Below are positions 32,409 to 43,234 of a stretch of DNA of 64,000 nt, one piece after another (positions within the stretch are counted from its first letter, which is position 1; the number at the start of each line of letters is the position of its first letter). This stretch comes from Lichina pygmaea. Its lineage: Eukaryota > Ascomycota > Lichinomycetes > Lichinales > Lichinaceae. The stretch lies in contig OY730173.1 in NCBI GenBank assembly GCA_963422465.1, positions 124,001-188,000 of the forward strand, written 5' to 3'. The position numbers and the translations under genes are program-made. The notes beneath the pieces are model-generated. The model was not told where the DNA came from. It saw nothing but the letters and a program-made list of their open reading frames with translations, and ran no database searches.

Positions 32409-34685
32409 GGTTGGTGCTGGGGTTTCGGGCTGGGCTCGGCTTGTGACGGCTATTCCAGGGTCAAGGAAAACTCAGATGTTCCGGGCGTTCCGCACGACAA
32501 AGGCCGAGGTCGAGTCGGAGCGACCAAGGAACCGCCGGAGGGCGACACGGCCTTGTGCAGTGATGAGACCGAGTGCAACGTCTCGGCTGTGATTCAGGGC
32601 TTGATCTTGATGTTCTGATGTTCTGATGGATGCAAAGCTGGTGGTCGAGTCATCCTCGCCTGGCCCTGTCGAAATCGTACTATCCCCATCGGGTCGAAGG
32701 CAGCACCATCTTAGGCCTACCCGAACAGTACGGCATCATCAGGCACGCATGCCTCATGACCAACAAACACGCCGCATCGCCACCTTTGCGCTTGTAATCC
32801 GTACATAGACTGATGGAAAAGCAACGTTGAGTCGACCATGGCAATAATCTGCGCGCGAGGACTCATGTCCTGCTAGCGGCTTATTCAACAGGCTCTCGTG
32901 ATGTCATCCAGGCCGATGCCGCGCATGTCCTTCCACCTCAAGATCTACCGTAAGGTAGAGTAAACCAGTGTTCACTCCGAGTAGCTTGATGCAAGTCTTA
33001 CTGCTCTGACATTCAGGTTGGCAATGAGGATCACTGAAGTTAATCACGGATATCTCGTCGCGTATTTGTTGGAGACGCTGAAACTCCTCCACTGATCATC
33101 TATTGCAGACCAAGAGGCTGACAATCGTTGTGGCGGTAAGGTAGGCTGGCGAGCCGGAGAGGCAGTGGACAAGTATATGACATTGCTTGTACTATCCCGA
33201 TTTGACGCAGTTCTGGCGATACGTATCAACAAAGGAGTTGATATCTGCTAAAGCCTTGCTAACGAACAACACCGAAAGAGGTAGTAGCACAGAGAATTTC
33301 ATGACAGATTGTTGTCCATAACCAACCAACAGAACAGCTCATGTGAAACCTTCCTGCTTGCCTTGCGCCTCTGGGGAGACCAGGGACAAGAAGGACAAGG
33401 GAAGGACCAGAGATTGTTAGAATCATTCAAATGTTGAATGTAGATGACCTGAATAAAAGCTTTATTGGGGACAGCTCATCCTGTGGAGGGCCATGAGTGC
33501 CAGCCTTTCTCCAGGTTACGTGAATGGATACAGGAAGGCAGTGCAGGAAAAATAATATCAGAGGTCATTCATCGTTTGCGTAAAGACCCGGCTACATGTT
33601 GACCGTATCAACCTGTCTTTTTCGTTGACACGATGGCGTGACCGCGTACGCAGGTCGTAGCGAGAGAAACAGAGAGAGAGAGCTAGCAACATATGGAAAG
33701 GAAGAAGTGAAGAGAGAGGAAGGGTAGACCAGAAAGAAAAGAGCCTACGAAATCCACCGCCGCGGTAGACGAGCTCGCAAATCGCGCCCCGAATGAGGAG
33801 ATAGTGTAATGGAAATCCAACGACGATAAAGCGTAGTTTTCCGCTTTTGAATTGGTCGGACCGTTTCCCTCATCTCGTCGTGATCGTCCCAGCCAAGACG
33901 CTTTCGAAAAGAGAAGGGCTTCCGTCGTCGGCGGTGAGACCGCGGCCGAGTCCGAGACCACCGTGGGTCTTATGGCGGCGGAGCGATGTGAAACTCGCCG
34001 TGGCAGCGAAAAACAGATGCTAGGATCTTCTTCGAGAGGCAAGGCGCCGCGCGTCGGTCAGTGGCTCAGTCAGTCTGTCTGCCTGTCCACCTGCATCTCG
34101 CGGCATCCTCTTGCTGCAAGTAAATGTTGTCCACGGAAGCAAGAAGATGAGAATAGAAAGCACCCCCGAAACATCAATGACCATAGTATGTTCACATGAA
34201 AGAGCCGGTTCGCCGGTACATGCTTGAAGGGCAACAGAACAAGACCGCCACGATGAATGACGCGGTCGAGTTGCCTCTCGGAATTTCGTGCTGGAATGGC
34301 CAGAACTTACAAAAACCCGCCATACACAAAGTTACAGCCACTTTTGTAGACAAGGGAAAGGGGTTTTGGATTTCATAAACAAAGTACAGAAAGGGACTCG
34401 GTGATGACGTTGCAGGAGAGACATTTCTTGGCATTGATTAGCAACGTACGTAGAGCGACTCGGTGGTGGTAATCGTTTTGCCGGGGAAGCAAAGAGTGAT
34501 GACTGCCCGTCGTAACAACAAAACCATCGACGTTCGTTGGGGATGAAAGCTTAGTCTGAAGCAGACAGACGTAAGGACGGATCAAGAGCAAGACGACTTG
34601 GGTATTTTTTTAAATTTTTTTTATCCTTGGGGCGGATCCAAGATATGTATAACGGAAACGTTGATTCGTCGCCGGCGTAGACCGT
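32409..34685. other. Long intergenic region upstream of the Zn2Cys6 gene
   Basis: About 2.3 kb. The first few hundred bases would be the Zn2Cys6 gene promoter; the far end is the 3' flank of the C2H2 gene, with a T/A-rich tract at 34,605-34,622. A CpG-poor stretch at about 33,290-33,560 looks like old repeat sequence. A GA-rich stretch lies at 33,663-33,722. No convincing coding frame is seen. Confidence 0.5.
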
Positions 34686-35519
34686 TCACATCGAGCAGAC
34701 CATGGCCGACATGGCCGATTGGGCTGCTCGTGCGCTGATCACGGCGGCTTGTTTCTCGAGCGCTTCGGCCATGGCGCTCATCACTGGTGTCACGTCAGTC
34801 CCCGCCCGTCGAGAGAAAAGAGAGCGAGGAACGCCAACGCACCTGGCCAGACGGCGGCCTTCCGGAGCACCGACGCCATCACCAGCAGGAACCTGCCGTC
34901 GTAGCCGCAATCCTTGCCGTAGCCCATCTCGGTGCTGGCGTTCAGATCGAGTCCGAGCCCGGCCATGGCCGGAAAGTCAACGGCGAAGGCCGCCTCGACA
35001 TCGTGCACGACCTGGTCAATCCGTGCCAGAAGCTTACGTTCGTCTTCGTCGACGGGCAGCGCATGGCGGACCTGGACGACGTCGAGATCGGAGCCGAGGC
35101 GAGGAAGGAGAGAGCCGACGCGTTCTTGGACGGTCGAGACCCACTCCGCCACTACGAGGGTACAGTCCAGGACCGAGAGGCCAAACTGAAACGACAGCTC
35201 GCGGGCGTCGAAGTCGGTCGAGATCATGCCAAACTTGCTCGAGGTCAGGAGAGAATCGATGGCGTAGGAGGCGGCCTTCCGAAGCTGTCTCTCCCGCCGC
35301 GCCGCGCCGGACGGTGACGACGTTGACGACGACGACGACGACGGCGACGACGATGACAACGGCCGTAGGTCGCTCGTCGCCACGGTCGGGATGGGATGCA
35401 TGGGAGTCGAGGTCTTGACGGCGTCGAGGCCGGGGGATGACGACACCGTCAGCGGCGACCCGCCAGGACTGTTCAACGATGGGAGCGAGTCGGGTAGGTC
35501 AAAGCCGCCGAGGTTGTTT

Positions 35520-35565
<46 letters not shown>

Positions 35566-36314
35566 TCTTCGTCGCCCCGGTGGGAGAGGTGTCGGCTTGG
35601 GGAACGGTGTCGTGCCAAGCCGTCATGCCCGTCGTCGGCGTGGGGTCGATATCGCGCCGCCACAGCGCGTCTTCGGACCGATCAAGCCCGACGTAGAGCC
35701 TGACGTGGGCGAGATTCCAGAGCGGGATGCTGTCCGAATGTAGCGTGCTGTGGCTCGAGCGCCGACCGGGTTCGGGCGAGCCTTGCGATTGACGGAGCCA
35801 CGCCGCTTTCCAGGCCCTCAGCGAAGGCTCCATCTGCGACTGCATGGTCTCCGTCTCCTTGGCCGTCCACTCGGACGCGTGGTGACGCTGCCGAGTCTCC
35901 CAGATGTAGTTGTGCAAGGCGTTGATGAGCACCAAGCAGCCGAACGCGCTGGGTCTGATCTCCCCCTTCGACTCGTCTGCCGGCGACGGACTGTCGACGG
36001 CCGTCCGTGCTGCTGCCGCTGCGTTGGCCGCAGATGGCGCCGGCGGGCGACCGGCCGCGAGCAGGGTGCCGAGCGCGACTTTGAACGACAGGCCTTCGTT
36101 TCCGGCCGGGACCGAGCCACCTCGGCTCTGCCACGTCTTGGCGTCTTCGGCCGTCCACAGCTCCTCGTCGCAGGGAAGATCCAGCTTGATCTCGGAGTTG
36201 GTCAGCCCCGGTGGAAGGCTGTAGACGGAGACGAGGAAGCTGGAGACGATGAAGATGGCGAAGAGCGTCCGTTTCCGTTCCTCGACCGCGATCCACGCGT
36301 GCCACGCGAGCCCC

Positions 36315-36355
<41 letters not shown>

Positions 36356-37551
36356 TAGGCCTTCGGAGTTCAGGTCGAACGGCCACGGCTCGTCGGCCAT
36401 CTCTGCGTCGCACATGGTCGTGTCGACGGTGTCGCCGAATCCGTCCGAGGGTCGAGGGACGTGCACGCTCGTCGTCGTCGTCGTCGTCGCAGCAGGCGCC
36501 GGCGGCCGCGTAAGCTCGGCCGCGCGAGCCAGACCGATCAGAGTGGGCCAATATCCCATGACCGCCTGGGCAGCGCTGACGTCGCCGCAATGATGCCCGT
36601 AGACAACGCTGAGCAGCATCGCCTGCAGCAGCGTCAAGGGTGGGTCGAGCGAGCCGTGCGGCCAGCTCGACACGTCCGGCGCCGAGGTTGGCGCCGTCGC
36701 CGGCCGACCGGCACGATCTCGGTCGAGCTGGATCTTCACGCACCCTTGCGCCATCTCGAAGAGTTGGCGCGACGTGGTGAGCTCGAACTCGTGGAGAGAT
36801 CCGATGGCGGCGATGACCAGGACCAGGCATCCCAGCCCGCCGGCCGCCGCGGCCGACGTCGCGTCACCGGCGTTGGTGGCACCGCCGGCCATCAGGATCG
36901 AGTCGAAGGTGAGGGTCGGGAGGTGCAGGAAGGGCAGGTGTGGATGAAAGTATCGCATGTAGGCGGACACGTAGCGTTGCAGGTCGACCGTGCTCGGAAG
37001 CGTGACGTGTGCGGTCGCGGGCACGGTCGAGGGCGCATCGGCCGGCCACGGCGAGCCTTCGGTCTTGGTCGAGCCCGGATGATGGTCATGGTGGTTGCGG
37101 TTGTGGCTGTGGTGCTGGCGTTGGAACTGATGCTCGTGCTGGCGAGGGTTGAGGTGACCATCGGGCTCGGGCGAAGAAGGAGGCAGATGGAGGCTCGTTA
37201 TCAGCGCCTGCCGCGTCACGTCCGTGACAGCCTCGGTGCGAGAGGGCGACGCCGACGACAGTGACGACAAGGACGGCGACGACAGCGACAGCGACATGTT
37301 GTGACCGCTGGCCGCCATCGGCACGGAAAAGGCAGCCGAGGTCTCGGGGTTGAATGCCGTTGGGACGTAGGAGTGTTGCGGGAGGAAGGGGTGGGAGAGA
37401 CCTTCCGGGCTCACGGCGGCGGCCACGAACGCTGGAGGGAGGTACGCCTCGAGCCCGCCGAATTCGCCGTGAAAGTCCTTGGGCGAGAGAGTGTCCGGGG
37501 CAGGGATCAGGTCGAAGCCAGGGGTACTCGTCGCCGCCGCCGCCGCCGCCG

Positions 37552-37582
<31 letters not shown>

Positions 37583-39031
37583 TGCTGCTGCTGCTGCAGC
37601 CGTTGGTGATTCCAACGGGAGGTGCCCCATGGCGCCGCCGGTCGTCGTGCTCGTCGCCGTCGTCGTCGCCGAGACCGGTAGCAGCGGCAACAGCGCCTGG
37701 GGGCGAGGACAGGGATGGGAATGGGAGTGAGAATGGGGCTGCGGCGCTTGGGTGAAAGACGGCTGGGCCCAGTTCGCGGCGGGGTTCATCCTGACGTCGC
37801 TCGCCACGTCGTGGCCGTCGACGCTGAACGCCGACGGGGGGGACTCGGCCACGGCGTCTTCGGGAAAGTCGACGAAAGGCATCTGGTCGTCGAAGACGCT
37901 CGACCAGTGGAAGCTCTCGTCCCCTCCGGCCGCGCTGCCGGTGGTCATGGGGCTCCCGGCGTAGCCAGGCGGATACGGAGATGCCGGGGCGGCCATGGCG
38001 TAGGACTGCGGCGAGTCGCAGAGACGTAGCTGGGCCGGGTTCACGGTCGGATTCGATCCGCCGCCGTAGAAGCCGCCACAGTCTCGCTCCAGCGGAAAAC
38101 TACCAAAGGCCGGCGCCGTTCGGAGGCTGTCGGCCGGGTCGGCCGTCGAAGGTACGGCTCGAGTATCCAGTCGGGGGAGCATGTGACGGGCGAGGGAGTG
38201 CGGGACCGTGAACGGCGTCGACCGCACTTCGAAGGCGGTCGTCGTCGTCGTCGTCGTCGTCGTCGAGCCGGGAAGCTGGCCCAAGCTGGCGTGGTGGGCG
38301 TGGCGCACGCCGACGTTCGGCGTGCGCCCCGACGGCGGTGTCGCCGAAGGATTGGCCGCGCCGAGGCCAACGCCGTTGAGAACGCCGAAGGCGTCACGGT
38401 CCACGTGGCCGACCGTCTTGGCGCGAGGCCGCATCGATGCCGCCGAGCCGGAACCAGCACCGCCACCGCCGGAGGCGGTGTTGGTGCTGGTGCTGCTGTT
38501 GCTCTTGCGTGCCCGAGCTGGGGTGCCGGCGGCAGCGGGGGCGGCAGCGGCGCCGGCGCCGGTGCCGCCGCTCGCGCTCTCCCTCCGCGCCGTTCGACTC
38601 CGCGACGAGGTCACGTTCGTGTGATGCAGCTTCTGCTGATGCCGAAGCAGAAGGTCCCTACGCGCGAAGCGCCTCGTGCACTCGGGGCACTCGAACGGCT
38701 TCTCCTTGGTATGGGAGCGCTCGTGGCGCTTGAGATGCTCCAGCCGCGCAAAGCACCGGGTGCAGGTGGTGCAGACATGTGGCCGAGGTTTGTCGGTCTT
38801 GGACGGTGGGAGGGCCGGGCTCGAAGGCCGGGCCCCGGTGGAGCTCGCGTCCGAGCTTCCGGCTGCTGTTCGTGGAGCCGTCCGTCAGCGCGGCCCCGTC
38901 GGTCGATGGGCACATCCGAGGAGGAGAACGACCGGACACGACGGAGGGGTAGCCTCGTCGGCGATCCACGTACCGGCAGTCACTCCCGCCATGCCCGGAG
39001 CGACGGTCTCCGTACCACCGACCGTCGACAT
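34686..39031 (-). CDS. C2H2 zinc-finger transcription factor with fungal factor domain (ADR1-like finger pair)
   Basis: Three exons join in phase: a 58-bp first exon (39,031-38,974), 38,862-34,843 and 34,783-34,686 (1391 residues). The first exon supplies [13 protein letters not shown]; without it the finger exon has no ATG. Two adjacent C2H2 fingers lie at about residues 50-70 ([21 protein letters not shown]) and 78-99, linked by TKEKPFE, as in ADR1-type DNA-binding domains. A fungal transcription-factor middle domain starts near [20 protein letters not shown]. The linker between them holds long homopolymers: a 16-residue Ala run (near 37,540-37,590), Thr runs and, in the middle domain, an 11-residue Gly run (near 36,320-36,355). 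Its regulatory target is unknown. Confidence 0.88.
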
Positions 39032-39829
39032 CGTCAACGGATCGCTCCCGGATACTGCCTGCCCGGCTTCGTCTTCGCAGTCTCAGCCTTGCATGCGACG
39101 TGGCGTCCGGCCCAGATTTGCTTCGGCCTGGCTCCCCGACGCTACTCGGACAGCACAACGACCCGAGAGGAAAGGATCTCCCTTTCACCGACGTCCGACG
39201 CCTGACGCCTGCGAGCAATGCCGTCGAGGACGACGTGGCAGCCCTACGGACCGATCCTGAGCCGAAGGGCGACGACGGCGACGAAGGAGCTTAGCGACAT
39301 GAGCTCGGCGATGAACGACGTCCCATCCAGGCGCAGGCCGAAGCCCGGTCCGAGGAATGATGCGTCCGAGGGACGATGTGGCTGTAGGGGGTCTTTCTTG
39401 CGCCAGGAGTATAGCTTCAGCGTCGTGTCGGGATGCATGCGTGGTGGATCAAGCTACGCACCTTGTCTTTCGCTGTAGCCAACGACGATCCCTCGAAGGA
39501 CAGACTCGGGGCCGGCAGCGGTCTTCAGGCCATCGGGCTCCGTCAACACACGACCGACGACGATACCTCGTCCTCGGCTGTCTCGTCAGCTCGGCTCCTG
39601 CCGGGTCGACCGCCTGTGTTTGGTGGGGGGTACAGATGTGTACGCGCGGTCGAGGCGACGACCGAGGCAATTCTCTATGTCGCTGCGGTCGAGGTCAGCG
39701 ACGGGCGTTTGTGCGCTTCGAGGGGTTCGCCACGATGGGGCAGGAGCTTGGAGGGTTGCATCATGGGACGACGGTCGACGCACGGGTGAATGTGGGAGGC
39801 CGAGCGGGGTGAATTCCGAGGCCGACGAC

Positions 39830-39873
<44 letters not shown>

Positions 39874-40670
39874 GTAGATCGGGTGAATCGAGCCGACGAC
39901 GATGGGGAACAGAGCGAGCTCGAAACGATGCCGTCACCAGAAAGCCGCCTACGGACTGGATCGATATAGTACGTAGATAACGTACTGTACGGAAGAATGT
40001 ACGGTTCAATTCAACGGGCGAATGGTGGATGACTGTCACTCGAGCTACGGCCCACACGGGCACGACAGGTCGAAGGACGAGGAGGGTGGCAGAAGTCTTT
40101 GCGGGTTTGGACTCTGCAGTACGCACCAAGTACGGACCGTGTCAAGCTACAGTACCGTACCACGGCCGCACTGTACCAAGCAAGCCCGTCCGTGGCGGTA
40201 CTTGAGATGATAGGAGGCCAGGGGTCACGACTACCTTTCAGACACATCATCACAGCCCGATCGCGATGTACCTGGTTCGAGTGCTAGCAAGTACATATGC
40301 CCCACTACCACCACCACCCCCCCAACCTCACTCGGGCCCCGGCCGGTGCCGTCGAAAAAGGGGAGGGGGAGGGGGGGCGCACCACGGCGTGGAGCCGCGG
40401 GTCACAAACTGGAGGGGGGGTCAGCCGCACGGAGAGAAGCTGGGTACGGTGAGTTTTAGAAGCTAGGATGGCAGTGAAAACTCTCCTCCCCTTCGGCAGC
40501 ATCCAGGGGCTGATAAGCGATCGGTACATACTCGTACGTACCACTTCGGCCTACTGAGACCGCGATAGGCAGGTGGACCCGTGAACGTGATCTGACGACG
40601 GCTATTTCAACCTCGACCGACAGAGCCGCATGTCGATGCTTGTACTCGTACTCACCGCACGTGCGTACGG
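39032..40670. other. C2H2 gene promoter side and start of a gene-poor block
   Basis: No host gene is convincing. Overlapping open frames on both strands reflect high GC content. The region holds a (CAG)13-type run and GTAC-rich motifs (39,965-40,160 and 40,525-40,545). Confidence 0.5.
39831..39870. repeat. CAG trinucleotide microsatellite
   Basis: About thirteen perfect CAG units lie in non-coding DNA 0.8 kb upstream of the C2H2 gene start. Confidence 0.95.
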
Positions 40671-40673
40671 AAG

Positions 40674-40859
40674 TACCCGTGCCCATGGGGGGGCAATACC
40701 CCCCTACTCCCGCCCCTTCGGTACGTCCGGAACACCCTCTCTGAAGGAGAGGGTGTCTATCACCGGTACGATACTATCACCGGTCCAATACATTTTATGG
40801 ATAGAGTCAACTGCAATACACAAAACTCCACAACACAGTGACTAAATAGAAATGTAAGT
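40674..40859 (+). repeat. Left terminal inverted repeat
   Basis: It pairs with 41,297-41,483. The inner edge ends AATAGAAATGTAAGT. The arm contains a perfect-stem hairpin at about 40,731-40,756. Confidence 0.85.
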
Positions 40860-41296
40860 AGCTGGTTTTATTCCTCTACATCTCTTCTACAATCTGTGAA
40901 GATTTAGGCTTCTCTAGATTTTTGTGGCATTACTGAGAAGTTACTGTCGTGATCGCTCAAGAATAAATTCCCAGCAACATCAATTTTATAACACTTGTAA
41001 CTCCGCAAACAGATGGACAACCCATAATTTTTTATGTGCCTATCTGGTTCTCCTGCTCTTTTACTATCATCCCTGAGGCTACAAGTCTTTCTTGATCTTG
41101 CTGGCGTTGTTGAGTAGCTGCTGTAGCTACTGTAGCTACCTTAGCTACCATAGAAACTTGAGTTGCTCGCTTCACTTCTCTCAGATATGTGCTCTTTTCA
41201 TCACTCCTTGTTTTATAGTTCTTCCACTACCATGGCTTGAGAAAAGACCTACAATTTCAGAGATTGTAGTGCAGAAGCAGGCGAATCAAATAAGCC

Positions 41297-41483
41297 ACTT
41301 ACATTTCTATTCAGTGGCTGTGGTGTGGAGTTATATACATTGCGGTTGACTCTACCCAGAAAATATATTGGACCGGTGATAGTATCGTACCGGTGATAGA
41401 CACCCTCTCCTTCGGAGAGGGTGTTCCGAACGTACCGAAGGGGTGGGAGGAGGGGGGTATTGCCCCCCCATGGGGCACGGGTA
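41297..41483 (-). repeat. Right terminal inverted repeat
   Basis: This is the reverse complement of the left arm with scattered substitutions, several of them CpG versus TpG/CpA. Its hairpin lies at about 41,400-41,425. Confidence 0.85.
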
Positions 41484-43202
41484 CGTACGTACGTCCGTCC
41501 GTATTACGGATGTATCTACAACGTCCATCAGCCAGGGCAATGTTTCGATGAGCTTTGCGGCTTTACGACGGAAGACATCGGCTTCGAGACCTTCGAGACG
41601 TTCGAGTCGACGACGCGATCGTCGATGGATGGGGATATCCCTCTTCTGTGCTTTTGCTGCCCTAAGACCTCTACGGGTGGTGGTATGAGACATGGGATAA
41701 GTTCTCCCGTACCTGCACCTAACGTTATGGTTCCGTACCGAACGTGAAGCTAGCTGCATGCCGCTACGCCTAGTACGAGGAACTCCGTCGAGCTTTTGAC
41801 GATACCGTACCCAAGAACGTCCTTCTGTACACACGTACGTACGTACGGAGTACCGGTACAAGCCCACTGCGACGCGCCTGTGCGCCCAAGATCTGGGCGT
41901 TTGGTAGCCTGCGACAGGACCTGCGAGTGAAGCGACAACCCTATAACTCAGGTGAAAGAATCGTGGCCGATGGACTCAAGACGTGGCAAGACTTTCAAGG
42001 TGCAGGAATATGCCGACAGAGGTGTAGGTGTAGGAATGCGCCCTGGAGATTCTTCGTGGCGCTTGTGGAATTGGCCCGTCTCGTCATCAACAGCTTGATC
42101 CCTGCTGCGCGCATCTCCACGATGCGAACGTACGAGGGGTCGGTCTACGAGTGGTACGGACGTGTGATCCTGGCAGTAGGGGTAGCTGAGCAGCGTAGAA
42201 GCAGGATCCTGGCAAGATGCCGACACGCCTCGTACGGCAGCGTGAGAGGATTGCAAGCTCGGGGCTCATGGCACCAAGATGATTGGGCTGCTCTCCGGTC
42301 GCTGGACGAAGCTTGAACGGCGCCGACAGGGCTCCATCTAGAAATCTTCCACGCTAAGGCAGGCTGTCGAGAAACGGCTGCGGCGGCTTAAGGTACATAG
42401 GTACGGGGAGTATCAAGCTACAAAGCACCGTACAGGTGGTGCGTACGTATGTACGTATGTAGGTACCGTGCCGTGGCACTGACGCTTGATGCTTTTTCCC
42501 GTCTGTCCTGGCTCGAGTCGACGTGCTTGCGGACGGACGGCGCCGTCACGGCTTGGTCGTCGACCGGGGGTGCCCACGGCTCTTGCGGCGAAGCGAGAGA
42601 AGCGCAATCGGACGGGACTGTAATACGTACTTCCGTACGTCGTACGTACGTACTGTATGTAGGAAAGCCCCCCGTCTCCCACAGTACTGTACTGTACGTA
42701 TTACATACGTACAGTACGTAGTGCAGCGCCGTTGGCTTCGAGCGGGAGAAGATTCCGAGGCTGGATGCCACCGTCGTCCGCGTTGGTGATTGCGTGTGTG
42801 TGTGTGTGGTCCGCGGAGTACGTCACGTACGGATGTACTGTATCTTGCCTGCTCGGGACCGACGAGCCTGACCCGAATATGTGTTTTGGCTCGGGAGCTC
42901 CGTCGATGGGGTAGGCAAGCTGTCCGCTCGTGTCGGCACGAGATCTCACGATCAAGCTCCTCGGAGGCCATGGGGCCCCTGGCCTCACCCTCTGCCCGGC
43001 GGCAAGCTGTTTCGGTTGGTGAGACACTGAGACGTCGAGAGAAGCGGCGGTAAGAGAACCGATCAGGTACGCTTCGTGACCGGAGTGGCTCTCTAGTACA
43101 TACCGTTTCTTGTTCGGAGCCCAGCACAGTACGTACATACGTACGTATGGTACTGCGAGGATATTGGCAATCTGCTGAGGAAGGGAACCAGAGCTGATGC
43201 TT

Positions 43203-43234
<32 letters not shown>

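Larger units (their letters stand above)
40674..41483. mobile_element. Non-autonomous TIR element (MITE-like), ~810 bp, long inverted repeats
   Basis: Two inverted repeats of about 185 bp face each other (about 40,674-40,859 and 41,297-41,483) with roughly 90 percent identity by eye. The outer end reads TACCCGTGCC(C)CATGGG. A TA pair at both outer edges would fit a Tc1/mariner-type TA target, though TA could also be part of the repeat. Within each arm ACACCCTCTC...GAGAGGGTGT can form a hairpin, and two CACCGGTACGATAC/ATCACCGGTCC boxes follow. The 437-bp centre is AT-rich and CpG-poor with no intact transposase, though a short Ala/Gln/Lys-rich frame on the minus strand could be a scrap of one. 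Confidence 0.82.
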
